The notes: generated by a model not told the origin, from the letters alone. A DNA stretch of 64,000 bases from CAVSRC01 sp963762605 (GCA_963762605.1 CAVXLJ010000019.1:404609-468608), one strand, 5' to 3'. Shown: positions 1 to 8,765, numbered from the stretch's first letter. Program-made: numbers and translations.

Positions 1-1361
1 ACCACGCTCTGGAGGAAGGGATCGATCTCGCGGTGCTGGTTTCGCCGCGCGAATTCGTCGGCGACGAGCATACCCATTTCGTCACCCACGCCATCGTCGA
101 CATCAACGAGCTCGGTGAGCCGGACGCCTCCGGCCGCCGCCGGCCCAAGCCCACCGGCCAGACCAAGCAGATGGCGGCCGATCTCGTCATCATGGCGCTT
201 GGCAACGCCGCCAACCCGATCATCAAGGACTCCGAGCCCGGCCTGAAGGTCAGCAAGTGGGGCACGATCGAGGTCGGCGAGGACTCCCAGGAGACTTCGA
301 TCGCCGGTGTCTATACCGGCGGCGATGCGGCCCGTGGCGGCTCCACCGCAATCCTGGCCGCAGGCGACGGCCAGGCGGCGGCGCGCCAGATCGTCGGCGA
401 TATCCCGTTCAGTGCCGAAGAAGTCCGCCAGATGGTCGAAAAGGCGGCGCACTACACCGAACTTGGCCAGGCCGGCCAGACCATCGTCTCGCGCACCGAG
501 CTCTCCACCGGTATCGTGGAGATGACCGTGCGTGCACCGATGGTCGCTCACGCCGCCCATGCCGGCCAGTTCGTGCGCGTGCTGGCAAGCCAGGACGGCG
601 AACTCATCCCGCTCACCCTTGCGGATTGGGATGCCGAGGCCGGCACCATCGATCTCGTCATCCAGGGCATGGGCACCTCCACCCAGCTCATGAACCGCAT
701 GGCGATCGGTGACTCCTTCGCCGGCATCGCCGGTCCGCTCGGGCGGCCGAGCGACGTCAAGCCGTGCAAACCGGACGAGACGGTGGCGTTCACTGCCGGC
801 GGCGTCGGCCTGCCTGCGATCTACCCGATCGCCAGGGCGCACTTGAGGATCGGCAACCACGTCACGCTGATCGTCGGCTTCCGCTCGGCCAACCTCCTGT
901 TCTGGACTGGCGAGGACGAACGCCTCGGCAAGCTCAAGGCCGAGTTCGGCGACCAGCTCGACATCATCTACACGTCGAACGACGGCACCTTCGGCCAGAA
1001 GGGCTTCGTCACCACGCCGCTGGAAGAGATGCTCAAGGCGGGCGGCGTGTCCAAGGGGCGCAAGATCGCCGAGGTCATCGCCGTCGGTCCGCCGCTGATG
1101 ATGCGGGCGGTCAGCGACCTCACCAAGCCCTATGGCGTGCCGACCGTCGCCAGCCTCAACTCGATCATGGTGGATGCCACCGGCATGTGCGGTGCCTGCA
1201 TGGTGCCGGTGGTCGAAGGCGACAAGTCCGTGCGCCGCCACGCCTGCATCGACGGGCCGGAATTTGACGCCCATACCATCGAATGGGACAAGTACATGCC
1301 GCGTTTCGGCCAGTTCAAGGCCCAGGAAACCCACAGCCGCGAGCTGCACGGTCTCGCCTGA
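1..1361 (+). CDS. NfnB/NfnA-like fused NAD(P)H oxidoreductase (5' truncated)
   Basis: The frame is open from base 3 with no start, so the N-terminal part lies outside the window. The visible part opens with the end of a GltD/NfnB-type FAD/NADPH domain (DLVIMALGN, then GVYTGGDAARGGSTAILAAG). It runs without a stop into a ferredoxin-NADP+ reductase-like NfnA domain with a nucleotide-binding GGVGLPAIYPIAR segment. The C-terminal GMCGAC...HACIDGPEFDAH motif is the [2Fe-2S] site of this subunit family. Family members pass electrons between NAD(P)H and ferredoxin or sulfur compounds. Here both subunits are one polypeptide. The exact electron acceptor cannot be told; it could also be annotated as a glutamate synthase small-subunit/sulfide dehydrogenase fusion. 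Confidence 0.82.
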   Translation, partial: HALEEGIDLAVLVSPREFVGDEHTHFVTHAIVDINELGEPDASGRRRPKPTGQTKQMAADLVIMALGNAANPIIKDSEPGLKVSKWGTIEVGEDSQETSIAGVYTGGDAARGGSTAILAAGDGQAAARQIVGDIPFSAEEVRQMVEKAAHYTELGQAGQTIVSRTELSTGIVEMTVRAPMVAHAAHAGQFVRVLASQDGELIPLTLADWDAEAGTIDLVIQGMGTSTQLMNRMAIGDSFAGIAGPLGRPSDVKPCKPDETVAFTAGGVGLPAIYPIARAHLRIGNHVTLIVGFRSANLLFWTGEDERLGKLKAEFGDQLDIIYTSNDGTFGQKGFVTTPLEEMLKAGGVSKGRKIAEVIAVGPPLMMRAVSDLTKPYGVPTVASLNSIMVDATGMCGACMVPVVEGDKSVRRHACIDGPEFDAHTIEWDKYMPRFGQFKAQETHSRELHGLA

Positions 1362-1431
1362 CGCCTTTGGAACTGAATCGTCTCTTCGGCCGGGGTTTCT
1401 GGGGAAGCCCCGGCCGTAACCGAGTGGGTCG

Positions 1432-2034
1432 ATGGCCGGAGAGAACCGCGACGTCGAGCGCCTGACCGCCTTCACCGACGGCGTGATGGCCATTGCCGTC
1501 ACGCTTCTCGTGCTCGACATCCGGCTTCCGCGCCCGGCCGGCGGGCTCGACGATGCGACGCTGCTTGCCGACCTGCTCGCCATCTGGCCGAAATATTTCG
1601 GCTACGCGTTGAGCTTCGTCGTCATCGGCAATTTCTGGGTCGGCCACACCCGCCGGCTGCGCACGCTGAAGTCGGTCGATGGCGGGCTGCTCTGGCTCAA
1701 CATCCTGTTCCTGCTGGCCATTGGTTTCATGCCCTTCGTCACCTCCGTGCTCAGCGAGAACGCCGGACGCGTCGCCACGATCCTTTATGCCGCCACCATG
1801 ATCGTCGCTTCGCTGCTGCTCACACTGGTCTGGCGCTATGCCGCGCGCCGGGAGCATGTCGATCTGCCCAAGGTCGAACGACGCGTGGAGGCCCTGCGCT
1901 CGCTGACTGTGCCCGGTGTCTTTGCGCTGTCGATCGTCGTCGCCTGGTACCTGCCGGGCTACGCGCGCGATACCTGGCTGCTGCTCATTCCGCTTCTGCC
2001 GCTGGGCCGGCGCCTGGGGCGCCGCTCGACCTGA
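1432..2034 (+). CDS. TMEM175-family potassium channel protein
   Basis: A 200-aa integral membrane protein. Its N-terminus carries the family signature RLTAFTDGVMAIAVTLLVLD, which corresponds to the pore-lining (F)(S/T)D motif at the start of the first helix in the TMEM175/DUF1211 family. Hydrophobic stretches follow at about residues 58-75, 80-100, 110-130 and 160-195. Bacterial TMEM175 proteins form tetrameric K+ leak channels with one such repeat per chain, and the length fits a single-repeat protein. It stands alone, 70 bp after the flavoprotein gene, and converges on the MFS gene. Family membership is secure; ion selectivity is known only from the family. Confidence 0.85.
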   Translation: MAGENRDVERLTAFTDGVMAIAVTLLVLDIRLPRPAGGLDDATLLADLLAIWPKYFGYALSFVVIGNFWVGHTRRLRTLKSVDGGLLWLNILFLLAIGFMPFVTSVLSENAGRVATILYAATMIVASLLLTLVWRYAARREHVDLPKVERRVEALRSLTVPGVFALSIVVAWYLPGYARDTWLLLIPLLPLGRRLGRRST

Positions 2035-2058
2035 AGCGTTCCGCGATGCGGCGCTCGC

Positions 2059-3285
2059 TCAAGAGTGCCGGGCCGGGAGCCGGCGCTCCTGGCCAAGGAC
2101 CCAGACGGCTGCGGGAATGGCGATCGCCGACGCCGCGGCGAGGGCGAGGTAGAGCGGCGTCAGACCGATATTGGTTCCGATCTCGATGCCGGCGATCGGC
2201 CCGATGGTGCCGCCGATATCTCCGAAGAACTGATAGACGCCGACCGCCGGGCCATGCTGGCGCTCGCTGACGGCATCGCCGAGAAGGGTCAGCATGGGCA
2301 AGGTGACGCCGTTGTAGGACAGCCCGACAAGCACAGCGCCGGCGAGCAGCGGCCACAGCGTCTGCGCCACGGCGATGATCGCGAACCCGGCCGCCAGTAC
2401 CGCCAGGGAGGGCACCAGCAGCGTCGAGCGCAGCGGCGCCTTGTCGATGGCGCGGCCGATGACGAACGCCACCACCGCCGAGCAGCCGATAATCACCGCC
2501 ATGACCAGCCCGGAGGTGCCCTGCGCCTGCATGCCGAACAGGTGGATGCCGCGCTTCTGCACGAGCACGACCATGGTCGCCAGCAGCACGCCCTGCAGGG
2601 TGAGGAAGATGAGCAGGTTGAAGCCCCAGGCAGCGGCGAGGATGCCCAGGTTGGGATGGGCCAGCAGGGACTTCAGCCCGCTGTTTGCGGAGGGGCCGGC
2701 CGTCTTTGCCCGCGCTCGCCCGGTCGTCCCGGGGAGAAACATCGCGGCAAAGGCGGCGCCGGCGAGCGTGATTGCCGCTCCGGTCAGGAAGGCGGCCTCG
2801 TCGGTGAACAGGTCGGCAAGCACACCGCCGAGAACCAGCCCGGCCGGCACCGCGGCCGACAGGGCAACGCGGACGATCGACGTCCTGCGGCCGCGATCGG
2901 CCGTGTCCGAGAGGCTGAGCACCGCCGCCTGTGCGCCGACGAAGAGAAAGGCCGTGCCGACGCCGAAGATCGCCCGTCCGGCGAGAAACCACCACATCGC
3001 AGCGCCGAAATGCAGCGCGGCGCTGTAGCACAGCACGCCGACGGTTTCGATCAGCAGGGCGCCGGACAGTGTCACGCGCGGCCCCAGCCGGCCGATGGCA
3101 TGTCCGGCCGGGACGTTGAAGATCAGGCGGGATATCCGATTGGCCGAGAGGATCAGCCCGATCATGAAGGCCGGTATGCCGAGGCTGAGCCCGAGCGCCG
3201 GCAGGATCGGAAATACCAGGCCACCGCCGAGCCCGCCGATGAGGGCCAGCACGGCGATGCGCCGGGTCGTCGCCGCAGCATTCAC
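2059..3285 (-). CDS. MFS transporter
   Basis: A 408-aa protein with about twelve hydrophobic segments and the MFS loop 2-3 pattern near residue 60 (VPAGHAIGRLGPR). This is the general fold of drug and metabolite exporters; the substrate cannot be told. The chosen GTG start shares four bases (GTGA) with the stop of the isochorismatase-family gene upstream, so the two are probably translationally coupled. It is the last gene of a marR-hydrolase-MFS unit, an arrangement common for efflux or detoxification modules. A start further inside is possible but would lose the coupling. Confidence 0.85.
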   Translation of the reverse strand: MNAAATTRRIAVLALIGGLGGGLVFPILPALGLSLGIPAFMIGLILSANRISRLIFNVPAGHAIGRLGPRVTLSGALLIETVGVLCYSAALHFGAAMWWFLAGRAIFGVGTAFLFVGAQAAVLSLSDTADRGRRTSIVRVALSAAVPAGLVLGGVLADLFTDEAAFLTGAAITLAGAAFAAMFLPGTTGRARAKTAGPSANSGLKSLLAHPNLGILAAAWGFNLLIFLTLQGVLLATMVVLVQKRGIHLFGMQAQGTSGLVMAVIIGCSAVVAFVIGRAIDKAPLRSTLLVPSLAVLAAGFAIIAVAQTLWPLLAGAVLVGLSYNGVTLPMLTLLGDAVSERQHGPAVGVYQFFGDIGGTIGPIAGIEIGTNIGLTPLYLALAAASAIAIPAAVWVLGQERRLPARHS

Positions 3286-3851
3286 CGGGCGGCGTCCTGC
3301 CGGTCGAGCAGCGCAATGATTGCTTGCGTGGTGCCGGTCTCGCCGAGGCGCGGGAAGATGCGCGAGACGCTGCCGTCATGAGCCTCGGGTGACCTGTCCG
3401 TCATGGCGTCGACGGCAAGCGCGACGTTGAAGCCGCGTTCATGGGCCTGCCGCGCCGTCGATTCGACGCCGATGCTCGTGGCGACGCCGCACAGGACGAC
3501 CTGCGTGACGCCGCGGCCCTTCAGATGGTCTTCGAGACCGGTATTGGTGAAGGCGCCCCACGTGTTCTTGGTGACCACGTGGTCCTGCGGCTGGCGGCCG
3601 AGTTCGGGCAGAAATTCCAGCGCCTCTGCCGGAAACGGACCGGAATGGCGCGCGACGTCGGTGCGCGCTTGCGGCTGGCCGGCGACGTTGACCAGCACGA
3701 CCGGCAGGTCGCGCCGGCGGAAAGCGTCGGCCAGCGCCGCGGCGTTCTTGACGACATCGGCGAACGGATGGGCGGCCGGAAAGCCGGCGATGCCTTTCTG
3801 CAGGTCGACGACGACAAGCGCCGTGTTCGGGTCGAGTGCGGTCACGGTCAT
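3282..3851 (-). CDS. Isochorismatase-family cysteine hydrolase
   Basis: A 189-aa protein with the isochorismatase/nicotinamidase fold. The catalytic Asp lies in LVVVDLQKGI near the N-terminus, the Lys in VVTKNTWGAF, and the nucleophilic Cys in VVLCGVATSIGVESTA. Members hydrolyse amides or vinyl ethers such as nicotinamide, N-carbamoyl compounds or isochorismate; the substrate here is unknown. ATG at 3851 is preferred over an upstream in-frame start because homologous sequence begins at MTVTALDPNTAL. It sits between a MarR regulator and an MFS transporter in one co-directional unit, which suggests a regulated small-molecule detoxification or efflux role. Confidence 0.88.
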   Translation of the reverse strand: MTVTALDPNTALVVVDLQKGIAGFPAAHPFADVVKNAAALADAFRRRDLPVVLVNVAGQPQARTDVARHSGPFPAEALEFLPELGRQPQDHVVTKNTWGAFTNTGLEDHLKGRGVTQVVLCGVATSIGVESTARQAHERGFNVALAVDAMTDRSPEAHDGSVSRIFPRLGETGTTQAIIALLDRQDAAR

Positions 3852-3889
3852 GGCGGGAACTCTGTCTTGCGGGGTTTGGAAGGAAACGG

Positions 3890-4345
3890 TCAGTCTTCGA
3901 GCATGCGGGCGAGCAGGCGGGTCGCGGCGGCCAGTGTCGCCTGTTCGTCGCGGGAAAGCTTCGCGGCGATGCTGCGCGTCAGCCAGTCCTGTCGCGCCGC
4001 CCGGCCGTGCGCGATCCACTGCCGGCATGCCTCGGAAAGCGAGATGATGGTCTGGCGCCCGTCGTCGGGGTCGGCGCGGCCCTCGACATGGCCGGCGGCT
4101 TCGAGCGCCGCCACGGTGGTGCGCATCGATTGCGGGCGCACGCCCTCGGCCCGGGCAAGGGCGGAAACCGTGGCGGGACCATCCCGCTCCAGCCGCAGGA
4201 TCACGGACGTCTGGGAGGGTGTCAGATCGCCGGCGTCCGCCTGCTCGCGCAGCCGGCGTTTCAGCTTTCCGGCAAGCGCGCGGAGCTCCGCTGCAAGCGC
4301 AGAGGCGTCCGGGTCGATGGCAGAAGCGGCGTGCGTGTCGATCAT
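3890..4345 (-). CDS. MarR-family transcriptional regulator
   Basis: A 151-aa winged-helix repressor-type protein. The recognition region TVSALARAEGVRPQSMRTTV and the wing (EGRADPDDGRQTIISLS) match MarR-family proteins, which dimerise through the terminal helices and release DNA on binding phenolic or other small ligands. It is the first gene of the marR-isochorismatase-MFS unit, 38 bp before the hydrolase gene. A 9-bp inverted repeat begins 2 bp upstream of its start codon, so autoregulation of the whole operon is likely. Family membership is clear; the ligand is unknown. Confidence 0.9.
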   Translation of the reverse strand: MIDTHAASAIDPDASALAAELRALAGKLKRRLREQADAGDLTPSQTSVILRLERDGPATVSALARAEGVRPQSMRTTVAALEAAGHVEGRADPDDGRQTIISLSEACRQWIAHGRAARQDWLTRSIAAKLSRDEQATLAAATRLLARMLED

Positions 4346-4346
4346 T

Positions 4347-4378
4347 TATGCAGGTAATCTGTAAAGGTCACCTGCATA
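4347..4378. promoter_or_regulatory. Palindromic operator candidate upstream of marR
   Basis: A perfect inverted repeat TATGCAGGT / ACCTGCATA (4347-4355 and 4370-4378) with a 14-bp spacer lies immediately upstream of the marR start. Its position across the 5' leader and its symmetry fit binding of a MarR dimer. No other copy was noticed in the window. The assignment as operator is inference. Confidence 0.55.
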
Positions 4379-4432
4379 TATCGCGCCCCGTCAGCTTGGC
4401 AAGGGGGGGGCTGGTCGGCCGATCGCGCCCGT

Positions 4433-4471
4433 CAAAAGACAAACCGCCGCCCGGCGGGGACCGGACGGCGG
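4433..4471 (-). terminator. Possible terminator after the L,D-transpeptidase pair
   Basis: Read on the minus strand, CCGCCG / CGGCGG arms (4466-4471 and 4444-4449) with an inner CCGG/CCGG pair are followed by a T-rich run (complement of 4433-4443). This fits a rho-independent terminator. It is about 170 bp beyond the stop of the transpeptidase gene at 4642, so the link is tentative. The rest of 4379-4641 shows no gene. Confidence 0.35.
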
Positions 4472-4641
4472 CGCTTTGATCAGGACCCAGGACGCCTTAG
4501 AGGGGGGCGGGTTAAGGCGTTCTATCGAGTGGGGACTCGGGAAACCACGGCCCTGATCGCTTTCGCTTCCATATCTAGGTGGACGGACGGCACCTGTCTG
4601 TGAACGCCATCACAATCGCCGGCAAGACATCGCGTGACACT

Positions 4642-5205
4642 TTAACGAACGATACTAACCAGCGTATTTTCCTTGCCGTTCTCCTGAACCAGCTTGTAGA
4701 AGATCTTGGCGTTGGCCGGGAGCAGGCGCACGCAGCCATGCGACGCCGGCCGGCCGAGCCGGCGTATCTCGGTCGTCCCGTGGACGGCATAGCCGCCGTG
4801 GAAGAACACCGACCAGGGCATCGGGGCGTTGTGGTACTTTTTCGAGCGATGACGGGGCGACAGCCACGCGGCTTGCCATTGCCCGGTGGGCGTGCCGTAG
4901 CCCCTGCGACCGGTCGAGACCTTGAACACGTAGGACAGCTTCTCATCGACATAGACCGTCATGGTCTGGTCGGAGAGATCGATGCGCGCCACCACCTTCG
5001 GCACCGGTGGTTCCGCGGGCGCCGCAACGGCCTCCTCGGCAACGTCGACCTCGGTCACCGGCATCATCGGGGTGTTGGCGATCTTCAGCTCTTCGGCCCG
5101 CGCCGCGCCGCCGCTCAAGCCGGCGAACGCCGTGACCGCCGCCAACAGCAGAAGGCCGGACGCGCGTCCCCGCGCGCCCCGGTTAGCCTGTGGGTTCGCC
5201 AGCAC
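4642..5205 (-). CDS. L,D-transpeptidase (YkuD), exported
   Basis: A 187-aa protein with an N-terminal signal segment (about residues 12-37, ending GGAARAEE) and a YkuD catalytic domain. The catalytic motif VHGT...SHGCVR places His142 and the nucleophilic Cys158. YkuD enzymes make 3-3 peptidoglycan cross-links or attach proteins to peptidoglycan in the periplasm. A 30-residue acidic and Pro/Ala-rich linker precedes the domain. It lies 14 bp after the next transpeptidase gene on the same strand and probably shares its transcript. The long pre-domain linker distinguishes it from the shorter neighbour. Confidence 0.92.
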   Translation of the reverse strand: MLANPQANRGARGRASGLLLLAAVTAFAGLSGGAARAEELKIANTPMMPVTEVDVAEEAVAAPAEPPVPKVVARIDLSDQTMTVYVDEKLSYVFKVSTGRRGYGTPTGQWQAAWLSPRHRSKKYHNAPMPWSVFFHGGYAVHGTTEIRRLGRPASHGCVRLLPANAKIFYKLVQENGKENTLVSIVR

Positions 5206-5219
5206 GAGCGTCCACCCGT

Positions 5220-5639
5220 CTAGTAGGTGACGACGATCCTGGTGTTGCCCAGCGACCCGCTGACAAGCGAATAGAGCGTTGCCGCATTGCTCGGGTGCAG
5301 CCGCACGCAGCCATGCGAGGCCGGGCTGCCCAGTCGCCCGATGGAATAGGTGCCGTGAATGGCGTAGCCGCCGCGGAAGAAGATCGAATGCGGCATTGGC
5401 GAATTATGGTACTTCTTCGAGTACCACATCGGCACCAGACGCTGTGGCCGGTAGGTGCCCACTGGCGTGACGTAGCCGCGGCGTGCGGTGGAAACGGGCC
5501 AGACATAGCGCTGGGAACCGTTGACGTAAACGTGCATTCGTTGTTCGGAAAGATCGATCCGCGCAACAATGGATGATGCCATGGCAGGTGCAGCACAAAG
5601 CATCGCCGCAATCGCCAGCGCCCAGACAGATTTCTTCAT
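5220..5639 (-). CDS. L,D-transpeptidase (YkuD), exported, minimal
   Basis: A 139-aa minimal YkuD protein: a clear signal peptide (MKKSVWALAIAAMLC...AMA, cleavage about residue 21) followed directly by the catalytic domain with His95 and Cys111 in IHGT and SHGCVRL. The ATG at 5639 is chosen because it begins the signal peptide; the longer in-frame extension upstream is arginine-rich and unlike a leader. It is first of a two-gene tandem and the paralogue downstream shares the segment ARIDLS(D/E)Q. It should act on periplasmic peptidoglycan stem peptides. Substrate preference is not visible. Confidence 0.92.
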   Translation of the reverse strand: MKKSVWALAIAAMLCAAPAMASSIVARIDLSEQRMHVYVNGSQRYVWPVSTARRGYVTPVGTYRPQRLVPMWYSKKYHNSPMPHSIFFRGGYAIHGTYSIGRLGSPASHGCVRLHPSNAATLYSLVSGSLGNTRIVVTY

Positions 5640-5927
5640 TGATCCCAGCCCCTGTGTTCTTGCGCGGCGTGAATGCGGCCGCAACGCCTCCTTCGTTCTA
5701 TTATTAAGCTAGACTAACATAGCGAACGTGAACAACGCGTAACTGGCCGAATTCCGCGAGAATCCGAACAAAGTTGCGTGAACACCGGCGCCTCCTCGCA
5801 AGATTCGGGGCGCGGGGCTTTGCCGCAAGAATGCTGGAATCCCGGCGTTTGCAACCTTGCGGAGCCGGCGATATTGTGCCGCCGCACGCCCCCGGGATGG
5901 ATCAACCGGCGACACCAACGAGGTGAA

Positions 5928-6605
5928 ATGTCCGATATCTTCAAAGAGGTCGATGAGGACCTCCGCCACGAACAGCTCAAGAAGGTCTGGGACCGCTTCG
6001 GCCCCTATGTCATCGGACTGGCGATTCTCATCGTGGTTGCGACCGCCGGCTACCGCGGCTGGATCTACTGGCAGGAGAAGCAGGCGCAGGCCACCGGCGA
6101 CCGCTTCGTTGCCGCGCTCGACCTGGCCAAGCAGGGCAAGCCAGAAGAGGCGATCGCGGCGCTCAAGGCCATCGAGGCCAATGGCAGCGGCAGCTATCCC
6201 ATCCTCGCCGGATTCCGCGTCGCCTCCGAGATGGCGGCGACCGGCAAGACGAAGGAGGCCATCGCCGAATATGACGCGATTGCCGCCCGCAACGGCATCT
6301 CCGACGCGCTGAAGGCGCTTGCCCGCCTGCGTGCAGCGGCGTTGCTGGTCGATACCGCCAGCTTGCCCGACCTTCAGAAGCGCCTCGACGACCTCGCCAG
6401 CACCGGCAATGCCTGGCGCCACAACGCCCGCGAACTGCTCGGCCTGGATGCGTGGCGGGTCGGCAACTATGACGCGGCACGAAAATACTTCGACGAGATC
6501 AGCAACGATCAGGAAACGCCGGCCGACCTGCGCCAGCGCGCCCAGGTGATGCTCTCGCTGATCACGGCACGCATCGGGGAGCCGCCCAAGCCCGCCAAGT
6601 CGTAA
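5928..6605 (+). CDS. YfgM-like membrane-anchored TPR protein
   Basis: A 225-aa protein: a short acidic cytoplasmic start (MSDIFKEVDEDLRHEQLKK), one membrane helix at about residues 27-45, then helical tetratricopeptide-like repeats (KQGKPEEAIAALKAIE, GKTKEAIAEYDAIA, VGNYDAARKYFDEI). This is the architecture of YfgM, which in E. coli associates with SecYEG and periplasmic chaperones. The start at 5928 has a good GAGGTG ribosome site; the longer upstream open frame is probably not coding. It precedes der by 48 bp, and yfgM also lies near der in gammaproteobacteria. Function as translocon partner is inferred by family. Confidence 0.82.
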   Translation: MSDIFKEVDEDLRHEQLKKVWDRFGPYVIGLAILIVVATAGYRGWIYWQEKQAQATGDRFVAALDLAKQGKPEEAIAALKAIEANGSGSYPILAGFRVASEMAATGKTKEAIAEYDAIAARNGISDALKALARLRAAALLVDTASLPDLQKRLDDLASTGNAWRHNARELLGLDAWRVGNYDAARKYFDEISNDQETPADLRQRAQVMLSLITARIGEPPKPAKS

Positions 6606-6653
6606 TCGAGCAAGGGCACACCAGCCACAGCCTCACACAGGGGCAACCGCGCC

Positions 6654-8027
6654 ATGTCGACCAGCAGACAGCCGCTGCGCGTTGCCATTGTCGGCCGGCC
6701 GAATGTCGGCAAGTCGACGCTGTTCAACCGGCTCGTCGGGCGGCGGCTGGCGCTGGTCGACAACCTGCCCGGCGTGACCCGCGACCGGCGCGAAGGCGAG
6801 GCCCGCATCGGCGGACTGGAATTCATCGCCATCGATACCGCCGGCCTCGACGAGGCGGCGCCCGATTCGCTCGCCGGGCGCATGCGCGCACAGACCGAGG
6901 CAGCGGTGCGCTCGGCCGATGTCAGTCTGTTCGTGGTCGATGCCCGCGCCGGCCTGACCCCGCTCGATCGCCATTTTGCCGAACTGCTGCGTGCCCTCGG
7001 CAAGCCCATCGTGCTGGTCGCCAACAAGGCCGAGGGCAGGGCCGGCGAGGCGGGCCTGCTCGAAACCTATGCGCTGGGCTTCGGCGATCCGATCGCCATG
7101 TCGGCCGAGCACGGCGAGGGCCTCGGCGAGCTCCACGACGCGATCCTCGCCTTCGCCGGCGAAGACGACGGGCAGGGGGGCGAAGAGGCCGAGAGCGGGG
7201 ACCGGCCGATCCGGGTTGCCGTCGTCGGCCGGCCGAATGCCGGCAAGTCGACGCTGATCAACCGCATGATCGGCGAGGACCGGCTGCTCACCGGGCCGGA
7301 GGCCGGCATCACCCGCGATTCGATTGCCGTCGACTGGCGCTGGGGCGACCGCGACTTCCGCCTCTTCGATACCGCCGGGCTGCGGCGCAAGGCGCGCGTC
7401 GAGGGCAAGCTCGAGAAGCTCGCCGTCGGCGATGCGCTGCGCGCCGTCCAGTTCGCCGAGGTGGTGATCCTCGTCCTCGACGTCGGCCAGCCCTTCGAGA
7501 AGCAGGACCTGCAGATCGCCGACCTGGTCGAAAGCGAGGGCCGCGCCATCGTCATCGCCCTCGACAAATGGGATCTCGTCGCCGACCGTCAGCGCACCAT
7601 GGCCGGGCTCAAGGAACAGGCGGAGCGCCTGTTGCCGCAGCTCGCCGGCGTCACGCTGGTGCCGGTCTCCGGCGTCACCGGCGAAGGCATCGACCGGCTG
7701 ATGAAGGCGGTGATCGAAGCCCACGGACTGTGGAACAAGCGCGTCGCCACCGCGCGGCTGAACCGCTGGCTGCCGGAAATCCTCGAGCGCCATCCGCCCC
7801 CGGCGGTCGCCGGGCGGCGCATCAAGCTGCGCTACCTGACCCAGGCCAAGGCGCGCCCGCCGACCTTCGTCGCCTTCTGCTCACGCCCCGAGGCCTTGCC
7901 CGACGCCTGGCGGCGCTATCTCGTCAATGCGCTGCGCGGGGATTTCAGGCTTCCCGGCGTGCCTATCCGCCTGACCTTGCGCAAGGGTGACAATCCTTAC
8001 GAGGGGCGCAAGCGCAAGAAGAGCTGA
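6654..8027 (+). CDS. der: Ribosome biogenesis GTPase Der (EngA)
   Basis: A 457-aa protein of normal Der length with two tandem GTPase domains and a C-terminal KH-like domain. Domain 1 has GRPNVGKST, DTAGLDEA and NKAE; domain 2 has GRPNAGKST, DTAGLRRKARVEGKLEKL and, where NKWD is usual, DKWD. The C-terminal region ends KLRYLTQAKARPPTFVAFCS. Der is needed for maturation of the 50S subunit. An acidic linker (DDGQGGEEAESGDRP) joins the two G domains. The gene follows the YfgM-like gene and converges with the SDR gene, leaving only 6 bp between stops. Confidence 0.97.
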   Translation: MSTSRQPLRVAIVGRPNVGKSTLFNRLVGRRLALVDNLPGVTRDRREGEARIGGLEFIAIDTAGLDEAAPDSLAGRMRAQTEAAVRSADVSLFVVDARAGLTPLDRHFAELLRALGKPIVLVANKAEGRAGEAGLLETYALGFGDPIAMSAEHGEGLGELHDAILAFAGEDDGQGGEEAESGDRPIRVAVVGRPNAGKSTLINRMIGEDRLLTGPEAGITRDSIAVDWRWGDRDFRLFDTAGLRRKARVEGKLEKLAVGDALRAVQFAEVVILVLDVGQPFEKQDLQIADLVESEGRAIVIALDKWDLVADRQRTMAGLKEQAERLLPQLAGVTLVPVSGVTGEGIDRLMKAVIEAHGLWNKRVATARLNRWLPEILERHPPPAVAGRRIKLRYLTQAKARPPTFVAFCSRPEALPDAWRRYLVNALRGDFRLPGVPIRLTLRKGDNPYEGRKRKKS

Positions 8028-8033
8028 GCCGCC

Positions 8034-8762
8034 TCAGCCGAAGCGGATCGTCTCGCCGCTGCGGAATTTGAACAGCACGCCGGTCTCGGTGAAATCAGGC
8101 GACAGCATGCGCACGATGTCGGGCACCACCGCGTCCGGCGTCTTCAGCGTTTCCGGATCCTCGCCCGGCATCGCCTGGGCGCGCATATGCGTCCTGAGCG
8201 CCCCCGGATCGAGAAGATTGGCGCGCACGCTGGTGTTGACCATCTCGCCGGCATAGGTCCTCACCAGGGCTTCCAACGCCGCCTTGCTGGCCGAATAGAC
8301 GCCCCAGAACGGCCGGCAGGTCCTGGTCACGCTGGAGGTCATGAACAAGGCGCGGCCGGCGTCGGACTGGCGCAGCAGCGGGTCGAAGGAGCGGATGAGC
8401 CGCCAGTTGGCGGTGACGTTCACCGCCATCACGTCGTCCCAGACCTTGGGCGCGAGATGGCCGACCGGCGTGATCAGGCCAAGCATGCCGGCATTGGCGA
8501 ACAGAATGTCGAGCTTGCCCCAACGCTCGTGGATGACGCCACCGAGGCGGTCGATGCCGGCGAAGTCCTTGAGGTCGAGCGGCACCAGCGTGGCGCTGCC
8601 GCCCTTGGCGCGGATGGCGTCGTCGAGCTCCTCCAGTCCGCCGGTGGTGCGCGCCACCGCCACCACATGGGCACCGGCTTCCGCCAGGCCCAGCGCCGCC
8701 GCATGGCCGATGCCGCGCGACGCGCCGGTGACCACGGCGATGCGTCCGTCGAGATTGGCCAC
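8034..8762 (-). CDS. SDR-family oxidoreductase
   Basis: A 242-aa short-chain dehydrogenase with the cofactor loop TGASRGIG, NAG at about residue 91, catalytic Ser in MTSSV and YSASK. A classical SDR uses NAD(P)H to reduce a carbonyl or oxidise an alcohol; the substrate is not evident. It starts 3 bp after the purF stop on the same strand, and an SDR gene in this place downstream of purF is common in Hyphomicrobiales, so it is probably co-transcribed with cvpA-purF. No link to purine synthesis is established by sequence. Confidence 0.9.
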   Translation of the reverse strand: MANLDGRIAVVTGASRGIGHAAALGLAEAGAHVVAVARTTGGLEELDDAIRAKGGSATLVPLDLKDFAGIDRLGGVIHERWGKLDILFANAGMLGLITPVGHLAPKVWDDVMAVNVTANWRLIRSFDPLLRQSDAGRALFMTSSVTRTCRPFWGVYSASKAALEALVRTYAGEMVNTSVRANLLDPGALRTHMRAQAMPGEDPETLKTPDAVVPDIVRMLSPDFTETGVLFKFRSGETIRFG

Positions 8763-8765
8763 AGG

